DNA of 64,000 nucleotides from Oscillospiraceae bacterium. GTDB taxonomy: Bacteria > Bacillota_A > Clostridia > Oscillospirales > Ruminococcaceae. The stretch lies in contig JAFWUX010000050.1 of the NCBI GenBank assembly GCA_017523995.1, forward strand, positions 23,395 to 87,394. The letters run 5' to 3'. The stretch's first letter is position 1. Each line of letters begins with the position of its first letter. Shown here one piece after another: positions 1-7,861 of this stretch. The notes under the pieces are model-generated. The model was not told the DNA's origin. It did not search any database and saw only the letters and a list, made by a program, of their open reading frames with translations. A program made the position numbers and the translations under genes.

Positions 1-469
1 GGATGAGCGAGGGGACGCCGCAGCCGATATCGACAAAGCACCCGAACGGCGCGAGATGCGTCACGCGCGCAGGGATCACATCGCCGGGCTTTAAGTGCCG
101 GATATACCCCTCGCGGCACTGCTCCTGCTGGATGCGGCGCGAGAGCACGGCATAGGGGCAGCCCTGTTCATCGTGCTCGATGCGCAGGACGGAGAAGCAC
201 ACCGGCTTGTTTACGCGCGAGATCAGGGCGATATCGCGCGTGGTGCCCTCACTGATGCCGAGTGCGCCCTCCGCGCGCGGAATCAGACCGCGCATGCAGG
301 GGAGCTCCACATGCAGATTGTGCGCGCCGTCACAGACGCGGACGCGCGCCTCGAGCCGCCTGCCCGAGAGGATCGCCTCCCTGAGCGCTGTCTCGCTGCC
401 GATCGCCGCCGCGTTCTGCGGTGTTTCCAGCAGGCAGCCTTCCGGTAAGTAACATGATTGCTGTTCCAT
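1..469 (-). CDS. S1 RNA-binding domain protein, 3' part cut by window edge
   Basis: Only the first 156 codons are present; the gene runs off the left edge. The start is ATG at 469-467, preceded by GGAGG five bases upstream on the reverse strand. Residues about 35-115 read like a first, divergent OB/S1-type segment (an LEARVRV strand, then GLIPRAEGALG). A clearer second S1 domain starts near residue 126 with LKPGDVIPARV and APFGCFVDIGCGVPSLI, the usual S1 beta-strand pattern. Small S1-repeat proteins of this kind occur in many Clostridia and bind RNA or associate with ribosomes; the exact role is not known to me. It is transcribed divergently from the hydrogenase operon, with about 500 bases between them. 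Confidence 0.75.
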   Translation of the reverse strand, partial: MEQQSCYLPEGCLLETPQNAAAIGSETALREAILSGRRLEARVRVCDGAHNLHVELPCMRGLIPRAEGALGISEGTTRDIALISRVNKPVCFSVLRIEHDEQGCPYAVLSRRIQQEQCREGYIRHLKPGDVIPARVTHLAPFGCFVDIGCGVPSLI

Positions 470-648
470 TTCGACCTCCAGATTCTTTTTGCAGATTGTA
501 TTCGGGAGCTGTCCGCGGCTGTCCGCGGAGACACAGCGCTCCCGTCTTTCATTCTACGCAAAAAACCTGCCGAGAAAGCGCGTTTTTTCTGAAAACGGCA
601 ATAATATTTTCGGGGGCGTGTCGATTTCTGGGATTTACCGCGGTTTCC

Positions 649-674
649 GGACATATGTCCGCGTACGGCGGACA
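649..674. repeat. adjacent GGACATATGTCC and TGTCCGC-N5-GCGGACA palindromes
   Basis: A perfect 12-base palindrome (649-660) overlaps a 7-base inverted repeat with a 5-base spacer (656-674), followed by GTTTTCATCATTTT. Another TGTCCGCGG direct repeat lies at about 509-530. The gap 470-793 otherwise holds nothing that I recognise. The palindromes could be operators for the divergent S1 gene or the hydrogenase operon, or a stem-loop. Confidence 0.4.
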
Positions 675-793
675 GTTTTCATCATTTTGAAAGATAACGA
701 AATCAAAGCAGATACGTCGATTTTGCGTAGTTAGCGAAGGCTACTTCATAGAAACATACGAAAAGTTGTTGCAATTGTTGTGCACTTTTCACC

Positions 794-822
794 TTGATTT
801 TTTCGCAAAAATATAGTAAAAT
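794..822 (+). promoter_or_regulatory. promoter of hydCBA
   Basis: TTGATT (794-799), 17-base spacer, TAAAAT (817-822). It lies about 150 bases before the hydC start, so the mRNA would have a leader. That leader can form GTGCGGGCTTC/GAAGCCGCAC (one bulge, about 835-872) and a second small stem around 900-922. I found no convincing Rex operator. Confidence 0.7.
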
Positions 823-970
823 CATTAAGGCTCGGTGCGGGCTTCTGTCTATCAGGTGCTGAAGCCGCACTGAAGATATGCAAATTCCCACACCTGAAAC
901 CGTCCGGATTCCATCCGGCGGAACGTCAAATTTAATCGTATCTCAATATATAAAGGAGGAAACGATTCAT

Positions 971-1474
971 ATGGCAAAAAAAATCGCAACCATTCCCTTT
1001 ACCGGTACCCCGGAGCAGGAGCAGGAGCTCCGCGCAACCATTGATGCGCTCCGTGAGGATCCGGGATGTCTGATGCCGATCATGCAGAAGGCGCAGGAAA
1101 TCTACGGCTATCTGCCGATCGAGATTCAGACAATCATTGCAGAGGAGCTGAATATCCCGCTTGAAAAGGTATTCGGCGTTGCAACCTTCTACGCACAGTT
1201 CACCATGTCCCCGAAGGGCAAGTACCGCATTTCGGTCTGCCTCGGCACCGCCTGCTATGTCAAGGGCTCCGGCATCGTCATGGAGAAGCTGGAGGAGGCT
1301 CTGGGCATCGAGAGCGGCGAGATCACGCAGGACGGAAAGTTTTCGCTCGATGACTGCCGCTGCGTCGGTGCATGCGGTCTGGCTCCGGTCGTCACCATCA
1401 ACGATGACGTTTACGGCAGACTCACCGGCGATATCAAAGAGGTCCAGGATATTCTCGCAAAATATGCCGATTGA
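971..1474 (+). CDS. hydC: [FeFe] hydrogenase HydC / NuoE-like [2Fe-2S] subunit
   Basis: A 167-residue thioredoxin-like ferredoxin of the NuoE/HydC family, the small electron-transfer subunit of multimeric [FeFe] hydrogenase. The [2Fe-2S] ligands are visible as C90-x4-C95 (CLGTAC) and C131-x3-C135 (CVGAC). The N-terminal helical part (GYLPIEIQTIIAEELNIP, then VFGVATFYAQF) is typical. The reading frame is open further upstream, but ATG at 971 follows AAGGAGG at ideal distance and gives the family's usual N-terminus. It is the first gene of the operon, 29 bases before hydB. In HydABC complexes this subunit supports bifurcation of electrons between NADH and ferredoxin for H2 production. Confidence 0.95.
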   Translation: MAKKIATIPFTGTPEQEQELRATIDALREDPGCLMPIMQKAQEIYGYLPIEIQTIIAEELNIPLEKVFGVATFYAQFTMSPKGKYRISVCLGTACYVKGSGIVMEKLEEALGIESGEITQDGKFSLDDCRCVGACGLAPVVTINDDVYGRLTGDIKEVQDILAKYAD

Positions 1475-1503
1475 CATCGGGACTGTAAATTAGGAGGTTT
1501 ACT

Positions 1504-3411
1504 ATGAAGACTTTGCAGGAACTCACTGCAATCAAAGAGGAAATGCGCAAGGAAATGGCGCTCCGCCTCGGTCAGGAAGCAGACGCTGCCAAGTATAAGA
1601 AGCATATCCTGATGTGCGGCGGTACCGGATGTACATCTTCCGGTTCCATGAAGATCGCGGATGAACTGGAAAAGGAACTGAAGGAAAAGGGCATCGACGG
1701 CGAAATCTTTGTTGTCCGCACCGGCTGCTTCGGTCTCTGCGAACGCGGTCCGATCATGATCGTGTATCCGGAAGGCTCTTTCTATACACATGTCAAGATG
1801 GAGATGATCCCGCGCATCGTCGAGGAGCATCTCATCGGCGGCAAGCCTGTCAAGGAATTCCTCTATGACGAGACCGTCACCGAGGGTTCTGACGAGATCA
1901 AATCACTCAACGAAACAACATTCTATGCAAAGCAGCACCGTGTTGCACTCCGCAACTGCGGTCTGATCAATCCGGAAGACATCAATGAATACATCGGCAG
2001 AGACGGCTACGGGGCACTCCACAAGGTGCTGACCTCGATGACACCGGAGGAGGTCATTCAGGAAGTCCTCGATTCCGGTCTGCGCGGCAGAGGCGGCGGC
2101 GGCTTCCCGACCGGTATGAAATGGAAGCTCGCACGCAACATCGTGCCGGATGCTGATATTAAATATGTATGCTGCAACGCTGACGAGGGCGACCCCGGTG
2201 CATTCATGGACCGTTCCGTGCTCGAAGGCGACCCGCATGTCGTGCTCGAGGCAATGACCATCGCAGGCTATGCAATCGGCGCACAGCAGGGCTACATCTA
2301 TGTCCGTGCTGAGTATCCGATCGCGGTTGAGAGACTGCGCATTGCGATCAAGCAGGCAAGAGAAACCGGCATGCTCGGCACCGATATCTTCGGTACCGGC
2401 TTCAACTTCGATATCGACCTCCGTCTCGGCGCAGGCGCATTCGTCTGCGGTGAGGAGACTGCGCTGATGACCTCCATCGAGGGCAACCGCGGTGAGCCGC
2501 GTCCGCGTCCGCCGTTCCCGGCTGAAAAGGGTCTGTATCAGAAGCCGACCATCCTCAACAATGTTGAGACCTATGCAAACGTCCCGCAGATCATCCTCAA
2601 GGGTGCAAAGTGGTATGCTTCCATGGGCACCGAGACCGCAAAGGGCACCAAGGTCTTTGCACTCGGCGGCAAGATCAAGAACACCGGTCTGGTCGAGATC
2701 CCGATGGGTACCACCCTCCGCGAGATCATCGAGGAGATCGGCGGCGGCATTCCGAACGGCAAGAAGTTCAAGGCTGCGCAGGCAGGCGGACCTTCCGGCG
2801 GATGCATCCCGGCAGAGCACTATGACGTCAGCGTCGATTATGACAGCCTCGCAAAGATCGGCTGCATGATCGGTTCCGGCGGTCTCATCGTTCTCGATGA
2901 GGATAACTGCATGGTCGATATCGCAAAGTTCTTCCTGCAGTTCACCATGGATGAATCCTGCGGTAAGTGCACACCGTGCCGGATCGGTACCAAGCGTCTC
3001 TATGAGATCCTTGATAAGATCACCAGCGGCAACGGCGAAATGGAAGACCTCGACCGTCTCGAGGAGCTCTGCCAGTACATCAAGGCAAACTCCCTCTGCG
3101 GCCTCGGTCAGACTGCTCCGAACCCTGTTCTCTCCACACTGCGTTTCTTCCGCGACGAGTATGTTGCACATATCGTTGACAAGAAGTGCCCGGCAGGCGT
3201 CTGCAAGTCCCTGCTCCGCTTCGTCATTGATCAGGATAAGTGCAAGGGCTGCTCGATGTGCGCAAGACAGTGCCCTGCATCCGCGATTGAACGTACCGAT
3301 TATACTGCTCCCGGCAACAAGCTCGCATCCTTCGCAATCGACAGCACGAAGTGCGTGAAGTGCGGCGCCTGCATCGAGAAGTGTAAGTTCGGCGCAATCA
3401 GCAAGCAGTAA
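1504..3411 (+). CDS. hydB: [FeFe] hydrogenase HydB / NuoF-like flavin and NADH-binding subunit
   Basis: 635 residues. The N-terminal thioredoxin-like [2Fe-2S] domain has C38, C43, C75 and C79. Then comes the NuoF core with the FMN/NADH glycine-rich loop GRGGGGFPTG, a SLBB region, and the [4Fe-4S] motif ESCGKCTPCRIGTKRL. Two bacterial-type 4Fe-4S motifs end the protein (CKGCSMCARQCP and CVKCGACIEKC). This architecture matches HydB of bifurcating hydrogenases such as that of Ruminococcus albus, where NADH and reduced ferredoxin are oxidised together. RBS AGGAGG precedes the ATG. It sits between hydC and hydA and forms the soluble cytoplasmic complex with them. Confidence 0.95.
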   Translation: MKTLQELTAIKEEMRKEMALRLGQEADAAKYKKHILMCGGTGCTSSGSMKIADELEKELKEKGIDGEIFVVRTGCFGLCERGPIMIVYPEGSFYTHVKMEMIPRIVEEHLIGGKPVKEFLYDETVTEGSDEIKSLNETTFYAKQHRVALRNCGLINPEDINEYIGRDGYGALHKVLTSMTPEEVIQEVLDSGLRGRGGGGFPTGMKWKLARNIVPDADIKYVCCNADEGDPGAFMDRSVLEGDPHVVLEAMTIAGYAIGAQQGYIYVRAEYPIAVERLRIAIKQARETGMLGTDIFGTGFNFDIDLRLGAGAFVCGEETALMTSIEGNRGEPRPRPPFPAEKGLYQKPTILNNVETYANVPQIILKGAKWYASMGTETAKGTKVFALGGKIKNTGLVEIPMGTTLREIIEEIGGGIPNGKKFKAAQAGGPSGGCIPAEHYDVSVDYDSLAKIGCMIGSGGLIVLDEDNCMVDIAKFFLQFTMDESCGKCTPCRIGTKRLYEILDKITSGNGEMEDLDRLEELCQYIKANSLCGLGQTAPNPVLSTLRFFRDEYVAHIVDKKCPAGVCKSLLRFVIDQDKCKGCSMCARQCPASAIERTDYTAPGNKLASFAIDSTKCVKCGACIEKCKFGAISKQ

Positions 3412-3426
3412 AGGAGGCTTCAGGAC

Positions 3427-5202
3427 ATGAGTGATATGGTAAATGTAAAAATCAACGGCTTTGCAGTACAGGTCCCGAAGGGTTCCTCTGTGCTCGAAGC
3501 TGCACGCGCAGCTAGCGTCACAATCCCGACGCTCTGCTATCTGAAAGATATCAATGAGATCGGCGCCTGCCGTATGTGCATGGTCGAGGCTGCCGAAATG
3601 CGCGGCCCGAACCTCGGACCGGCAAGAATGGTCGCTGCATGTGTCTATCCGGTTTCGGAGGGCATGGAGGTGCAGACCAACTCCCCGAAGGTGCTCGATT
3701 CCCGCAGAAAGACCATGGAGCTGCTGCTCTCGAACCACGATATGAAGTGTCTCTCCTGCGTCCGCAGCAAGAACTGCGAACTGCAGAGACTCGCAAATGA
3801 CCTCGGCATCACCGATGCAGATGTCTACAAGGGCGAGCGCACCGAGTATCCGATCGACGATTCCGCAGCACATATGTACCGTGACAACAACAAGTGCATC
3901 CTCTGCCGCCGCTGCGTTGCAGCATGTGCGGTCACACAGGGCATCGGTGTCATCGGCGCAAACGAGCGCGGTTTCATCACCAACATCGGTTCGCAGTTCA
4001 ACAAGCCGCTCGGCGAAACTGCATGTGTCTCCTGCGGTCAGTGCATCACGGTCTGCCCGACCGGCGCACTCTCCGAAAAGGACTTCACCGATGACGTCTT
4101 CAAGGCAATCGCAGACCCGACCAAGCACGTTGTTGTGCAGACCGCTCCGTCTGTCCGTGCAGGTCTCGGCGAAATGTTCGGCTATCCGATCGGCACGAAT
4201 GTCGAGGGCAAGATGGTCGCAGCACTGCGCAGACTCGGCTTTGATGTTGTCACCGATACCAACTACGGTGCTGACCTCACCATCATGGAAGAGGGTACGG
4301 AGCTGATCGAGCGCGTTACCAAGGGCGGCGTGCTCCCGATGATCACTTCCTGCTCCCCGGGCTGGGTCAAGTTCCTTGAGCATTACTTCCCGGATCTGAT
4401 CCCGAATCTCTCTACCTGCAAGTCCCCGCAGCAGATGCAGGGCGCAATCATCAAAACCTATTTTGCAGAGAAGATGGGCTGGGACCCGAAGGATATCGTT
4501 TCTGTTTCTGTTATGCCGTGCACCGCAAAGAAGTTCGAGTGCAAGAGAGACGATCAGAGCGCATCGGGCTATCCGGATGTTGACATCGCACTCACAACCC
4601 GTGAGCTCGGCAGAATGATCGACCGTGCAGGCATCGACTTCACCGCTCTTCCGGAAGAAAAGTTCGATGATCCGCTCGGCATCTACACCGGCGGCGGTCT
4701 GATCTTCGGCGCAACCGGCGGCGTTATGGAAGCTGCTCTGCGTTTTGCTGTTGAGAAGATCAGCGGCGAAAAGCTCGCAAATGATAAGGTTGACTTCACT
4801 GACGTCCGCGGCATCGAGGGCATCAAGGAGGCATCCTATACCGCAGGCGGTCTGACTGTCAAGGTAGCTGTCGCAAGCGGTCTTGCAAACGCACGCAAGC
4901 TCATGGACAAGGTCCGTGCTGGTGAGGCTGATTATCAGTTCATCGAGATCATGGCATGCCCGGGCGGCTGCGTCAACGGCGGCGGTCAGCCGATTCAGCC
5001 GGCTTCTGTCCGCAACTTCACCGATCTGCGCGCTGAGCGTGCAAAGGCACTCTACAGTGTCGATGCAAAGATGGATCTTCGTAAGTCTCAGGATAACCCT
5101 GCAATCCAGACGCTCTACAAAGAGTATCTCGGCGAGCCGGGCGGTCACAAGGCTCACGAGCTCCTGCACACCAGCTATGTTGCAAGAAAGATCAACTTCT
5201 GA
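3427..5202 (+). CDS. hydA: [FeFe] hydrogenase catalytic subunit HydA
   Basis: 591 residues. In order: N-terminal [2Fe-2S] ferredoxin fold (CYLKDINEIGACRMC), the His/Cys cluster motif (HDMKCLSCVRSKNC), two [4Fe-4S] motifs (CILCRRCVAAC and CVSCGQCITVC), and the H-cluster domain with L1 TSCSPGW, L2 MPCTAKKFE and L3 EIMACPGGCVNGGGQP. A small-subunit-like tail (residues about 545-591) is fused at the C-terminus. It reduces protons to H2 at the H-cluster. The L1 form TSCSPGW rather than TSCCPGW is, to my knowledge, common in trimeric HydA. The gene begins 15 bases after hydB with RBS AAAGGAGG. Maturases hydE, hydF and hydG are not in this window. Confidence 0.96.
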   Translation: MSDMVNVKINGFAVQVPKGSSVLEAARAASVTIPTLCYLKDINEIGACRMCMVEAAEMRGPNLGPARMVAACVYPVSEGMEVQTNSPKVLDSRRKTMELLLSNHDMKCLSCVRSKNCELQRLANDLGITDADVYKGERTEYPIDDSAAHMYRDNNKCILCRRCVAACAVTQGIGVIGANERGFITNIGSQFNKPLGETACVSCGQCITVCPTGALSEKDFTDDVFKAIADPTKHVVVQTAPSVRAGLGEMFGYPIGTNVEGKMVAALRRLGFDVVTDTNYGADLTIMEEGTELIERVTKGGVLPMITSCSPGWVKFLEHYFPDLIPNLSTCKSPQQMQGAIIKTYFAEKMGWDPKDIVSVSVMPCTAKKFECKRDDQSASGYPDVDIALTTRELGRMIDRAGIDFTALPEEKFDDPLGIYTGGGLIFGATGGVMEAALRFAVEKISGEKLANDKVDFTDVRGIEGIKEASYTAGGLTVKVAVASGLANARKLMDKVRAGEADYQFIEIMACPGGCVNGGGQPIQPASVRNFTDLRAERAKALYSVDAKMDLRKSQDNPAIQTLYKEYLGEPGGHKAHELLHTSYVARKINF

Positions 5203-5221
5203 TAATAAGTTGATGAATCTG

Positions 5222-5256
5222 AGCCGATCCGGAGAATATCCGGGTCGGCTTGCTTT
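5222..5256 (+). terminator. intrinsic terminator after hydA
   Basis: Stem AGCCGATCCGG (5222-5232) with CCGGGTCGGCT (5240-5250), one G-U pair, then TGCTTTAT. The T-tract is weak, so some read-through into the next gene is possible. Confidence 0.6.
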
Positions 5257-5270
5257 ATACGGAGGACAAT

Positions 5271-5771
5271 ATGGAATCTGCCTGCGAAATGATCGCGCGC
5301 CAGACTGACGCAAATTTTGTCAATCTCATCATCGCGCTCAAAACCTATGACCGGAATGCGCTTGTGAAAGGGGTTCCGGCGTGGCGCTTTGTCTATCACA
5401 CGCTGCACTCGGCGGATAAGTGGTTCTTCAATCCGAATGTCTACACAGAGCGCGCCGGATTTGAGGAAGGCTCAGACAATCCGTTTAAGCCGATCTCCCG
5501 TGAATGGAGCGATGAAGAACTGCTCGCCCTGCTGGAATCCGTCCGGCAGAAAACCGCGGATTATCTTGCGAATCTGACGGACGCGCAGCTCAATGAATAT
5601 CCGCCGGAATGCCCCTTTACGCGGCTCGAGCTGATTCTGATGCAGTTCCGGCATATCTCGGTACACATCGGCATGCTGCACGGACTGACCGTCGAGAAAA
5701 CGGGCAGATTCCCGCAGTATGTCAGTCCGCATTCGCTTTCGCGGCTCGAAAACGGCTGGTGGGATGACTGA
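5271..5771 (+). CDS. DinB-like four-helix-bundle protein
   Basis: 166 residues, soluble. Histidine-bearing segments HTLHSADKWFFNP (about residue 45) and RHISVHIGMLHG (about residue 130) in an all-helical protein suggest the DinB/YfiT metal-binding fold, in which three histidines hold a divalent metal; the assignment rests on motif spacing only. The chosen ATG at 5271 has GGAGGACAAT directly before it; an upstream TTG at 5250 lies in the terminator stem and is unlikely. The gene follows the hydA terminator by about 15 bases and I saw no separate strong promoter, so it may be transcribed by read-through. Biological role unknown; relatives include thiol transferases and stress proteins. Confidence 0.6.
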   Translation: MESACEMIARQTDANFVNLIIALKTYDRNALVKGVPAWRFVYHTLHSADKWFFNPNVYTERAGFEEGSDNPFKPISREWSDEELLALLESVRQKTADYLANLTDAQLNEYPPECPFTRLELILMQFRHISVHIGMLHGLTVEKTGRFPQYVSPHSLSRLENGWWDD

Positions 5772-5849
5772 GCATTTGATTCATGCGTCCGCAGTTGTAT
5801 ACTTAGAAACAATGAAATCCGCAATTTTGACAAAAACCGCCGCAAGCAC

Positions 5850-5878
5850 TTGACGTCAGCAATTTTGTATGGTATAGT
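5850..5878 (+). promoter_or_regulatory. promoter of the M48 protease gene
   Basis: TTGACG (5850-5855), 17-base spacer ending TGG, TATAGT (5873-5878): an extended -10 promoter 33 bases before the ATG. Confidence 0.75.
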
Positions 5879-5910
5879 ATATCATAACTACACAGGAAAG
5901 GAAACGTACC

Positions 5911-7512
5911 ATGGAACAGGATAAAATGACACCGCTTGAAGACTCACTGCAGAATCCGCAGCCGCCGCTCACACCGCCTGTGGAGAAACCGCCGCTGCCG
6001 CCCGAGGCGATGCTGACGCCGCCGCCGCGGAATCCGATGCCGTCCTATCTCGATCGGACGCCGGTCAATCCGCAGCCCGTGCCCCCGCAGACGCCTCCGC
6101 CGATATCGCCGCAGATACCGCCGCAGACACCGCCTGCACAGGCGCCGCAGCTTGTGGTTCCTGAAATGCAGCCGCTCACACAGCCGGAGACGCCGCGTGA
6201 ATCCCTGCTGACACCACCTGCACCGGCGCCGCAGCCCGCAATCCCCAGGGTTCAGCCGGTCAATCAGCCGGTGCTGCCGCGGGAGCCGCTGCTGACACCC
6301 CCTGCACCGGCGCCGCAGTCCGCTGCACCCGATGCACAGCCCGTTAATCAGCAGGCACCGCAGACGCTGACACCGCCTGCACCGACTGTCCCGAACAATT
6401 TTCCGGAGGACGGTTTCCGTCAGCCCTCGATCACGGGGCAGGCACCGTTTCAGCCGCAGTACGGCGGCCCGACACCGCCGAAGGATCCGGTCAGCTATGC
6501 CTCGGATTATGAGCGCATTATGGCACTGCCGCCGATCTCCAAACAGGAGGCGGAAAGCTGCCGCCACAGTCACGAAAAGCGCTGGTACCGCCGCCTGATC
6601 GAGCTCAATGTGCTGCTCATCGTTTCGGTGCTGATCATGTTTGTTGCACACTTCAACCATGTTGTCTATGAGGCGGAGGATTTCAGTGCGCATTTCTTCG
6701 CCGAATTCTCCGCGGACAGTGATGCCGAAACGGAGACCGATACCGATGACGAAAAATCCGAGAAGGAAAAATATCTGGAAAAACGCGAACAGCAGCGTGA
6801 AGAGGCGGAGTATATGGAGAACTTCCAGAAATATATGCCGACCGAAATCAAATGGCTGATCGGCGGCATCGCTTCCATTGTGCTTCTGTTTATCTCGATG
6901 TATCTGAATTTTGCTCAGGTGAAGGCAGCAAGCCTGAAAATCACGCAGAAAAATTTTCCGGAAATCTATTCGCTGCTGCATTCCTACGCCTACCGGCTCG
7001 GCATGGAGAAAGTGCCGGAAATGTACGTTGTGCAGCAGAACGGCGTGCTGAATGCGTTTTCGTCGTTCATCTTCGGCAGGCAGTATATCCTCGTGCATAC
7101 GGAGATTTTCGAGGTTGCCTACCGCGAGCACAAGGATTTGAATGCGCTGGCGTTTATCCTTGCGCATGAGCTTTCGCATATCTATTACGGGCATGCAACG
7201 CTGCATTACAATCTCCCGATTCTGTTCTCGGAAAGTCTGCCGCTGGTCGGGTCGATCGCTTCGAGAACCCGTGAATACAGCTGCGACCGCCTTGCACAGC
7301 GCCTGACAAACTATGACGGCGTGCAGGCAATCGTCATGCTGATGGTGGACCGTCACCTCTATCCGATGGTTGATGTGCAGGATTATGTGGACACAACCAT
7401 CAAAGAGCGCGGCTTCTGGCTGTGGCTTGTCAACCTGCTTGCATCGCACCCGATTCTGCCGAAGCGCATCCGTGCGCTGATCCAGTGGAACGGCAGCGGT
7501 GAGCTGTACTGA
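5911..7512 (+). CDS. membrane M48-family metalloprotease with proline-rich N-terminus
   Basis: 533 residues. Residues 1 to about 200 are very rich in Pro and Gln, with repeated LTPPAPAPQ units. A membrane segment follows (LNVLLIVSVLIMFVAHF, about 231-247), then a highly acidic stretch (DAETETDTDDEKSEKEK), a second membrane segment (WLIGGIASIVLLFISMYL) and an M48 peptidase domain. The zinc motif is H419-E420-L-S-H423, with the third ligand probably E455 in REYSCD. M48 proteins such as HtpX and Ste24 cleave membrane or surface proteins. Start ATG has AGGAAAGG upstream. It stands alone between its own promoter and terminator. The long low-complexity arm is unusual for the family and could bind partners; the topology (catalytic domain inside or outside) is not settled by sequence. 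Confidence 0.85.
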   Translation: MEQDKMTPLEDSLQNPQPPLTPPVEKPPLPPEAMLTPPPRNPMPSYLDRTPVNPQPVPPQTPPPISPQIPPQTPPAQAPQLVVPEMQPLTQPETPRESLLTPPAPAPQPAIPRVQPVNQPVLPREPLLTPPAPAPQSAAPDAQPVNQQAPQTLTPPAPTVPNNFPEDGFRQPSITGQAPFQPQYGGPTPPKDPVSYASDYERIMALPPISKQEAESCRHSHEKRWYRRLIELNVLLIVSVLIMFVAHFNHVVYEAEDFSAHFFAEFSADSDAETETDTDDEKSEKEKYLEKREQQREEAEYMENFQKYMPTEIKWLIGGIASIVLLFISMYLNFAQVKAASLKITQKNFPEIYSLLHSYAYRLGMEKVPEMYVVQQNGVLNAFSSFIFGRQYILVHTEIFEVAYREHKDLNALAFILAHELSHIYYGHATLHYNLPILFSESLPLVGSIASRTREYSCDRLAQRLTNYDGVQAIVMLMVDRHLYPMVDVQDYVDTTIKERGFWLWLVNLLASHPILPKRIRALIQWNGSGELY

Positions 7513-7523
7513 TAAGATTTGAA

Positions 7524-7567
7524 CTCCGGCATAGCTGCTTTTTCTGCGGCTGTGCCGGAGCGTTTTT
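7524..7567 (+). terminator. intrinsic terminator after the M48 gene
   Basis: CTCCGGCATAGCTGC pairs with GCGGCTGTGCCGGAG (two G-U pairs), followed by CGTTTTTAT. Confidence 0.8.
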
Positions 7568-7693
7568 ATAATGAGAAATTAGAAATGAGGAATGAGAAAT
7601 TATGGTATCGCCTTGCGGCGATGATTTTGAATCGTCCGCGGCAGCGGACACCGCAATTTCTCATTTCTAATTTCTCATTTCTAATTTTATTAT
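7568..7693. repeat. large inverted repeat built from GAGAAATTAGAAAT units
   Basis: The left arm (7568-7601) consists of ATGAGAAATTAGAAATGAGG-type units. The right arm (7654-7693) is its reverse complement (TTTCTCATTTCTAATTTCTC repeats). Between them lie smaller stems CGCCTTGCGGCG and TCCGCGGCAGCGGA. The same units recur at 49397-49441, 51680-51715 and 63314-63335. Confidence 0.8.
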
Positions 7694-7725
7694 CCCTGAA
7701 ATCTGAATAAAAACCGAAAAATCTC

Positions 7726-7754
7726 TTGCATGTTTCAGGCTTTTGTGCTATAAT
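7726..7754 (+). promoter_or_regulatory. promoter of the MBOAT-DHHW-ACP operon
   Basis: TTGCAT (7726-7731), 17 bases ending TGC, TATAAT (7749-7754): extended -10 promoter about 108 bases before the MBOAT ATG. Confidence 0.8.
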
Positions 7755-7861
7755 AAAGAAAAGTGCGCCTATTTGCGCCGTTCTGATCGTGAACAGATAG
7801 ATATATACTATGCATGTGCAGAAATCTGCACAAAGAAGAACAAAAGCAGGAGCGTTTTGAT

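Noticed and set aside
970..1474. hydC start at 878 giving 198 residues
   Set aside because: The extra 31 residues do not fit the family, and the strong AAGGAGG lies directly before ATG 971.
4321..4380. TSCSPGW instead of TSCCPGW in HydA as a loss of function
   Set aside because: This form is, to my knowledge, frequent in HydA of trimeric hydrogenases; all other H-cluster residues are present.
1903..5313. Very long reverse-strand open frame (over 1100 codons) opposite hydB and hydA
   Set aside because: Composition shadow of GC-rich, codon-biased genes on the plus strand. No start site or family motif; the plus-strand proteins carry all expected metal motifs.
5944..7449. Reverse-strand frame of about 500 codons opposite the M48 gene, and similar frames opposite the DHHW, mutS2, lon and thrC genes
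   Set aside because: Arg/His/Cys-rich translations without motifs, fully overlapping well-supported genes.
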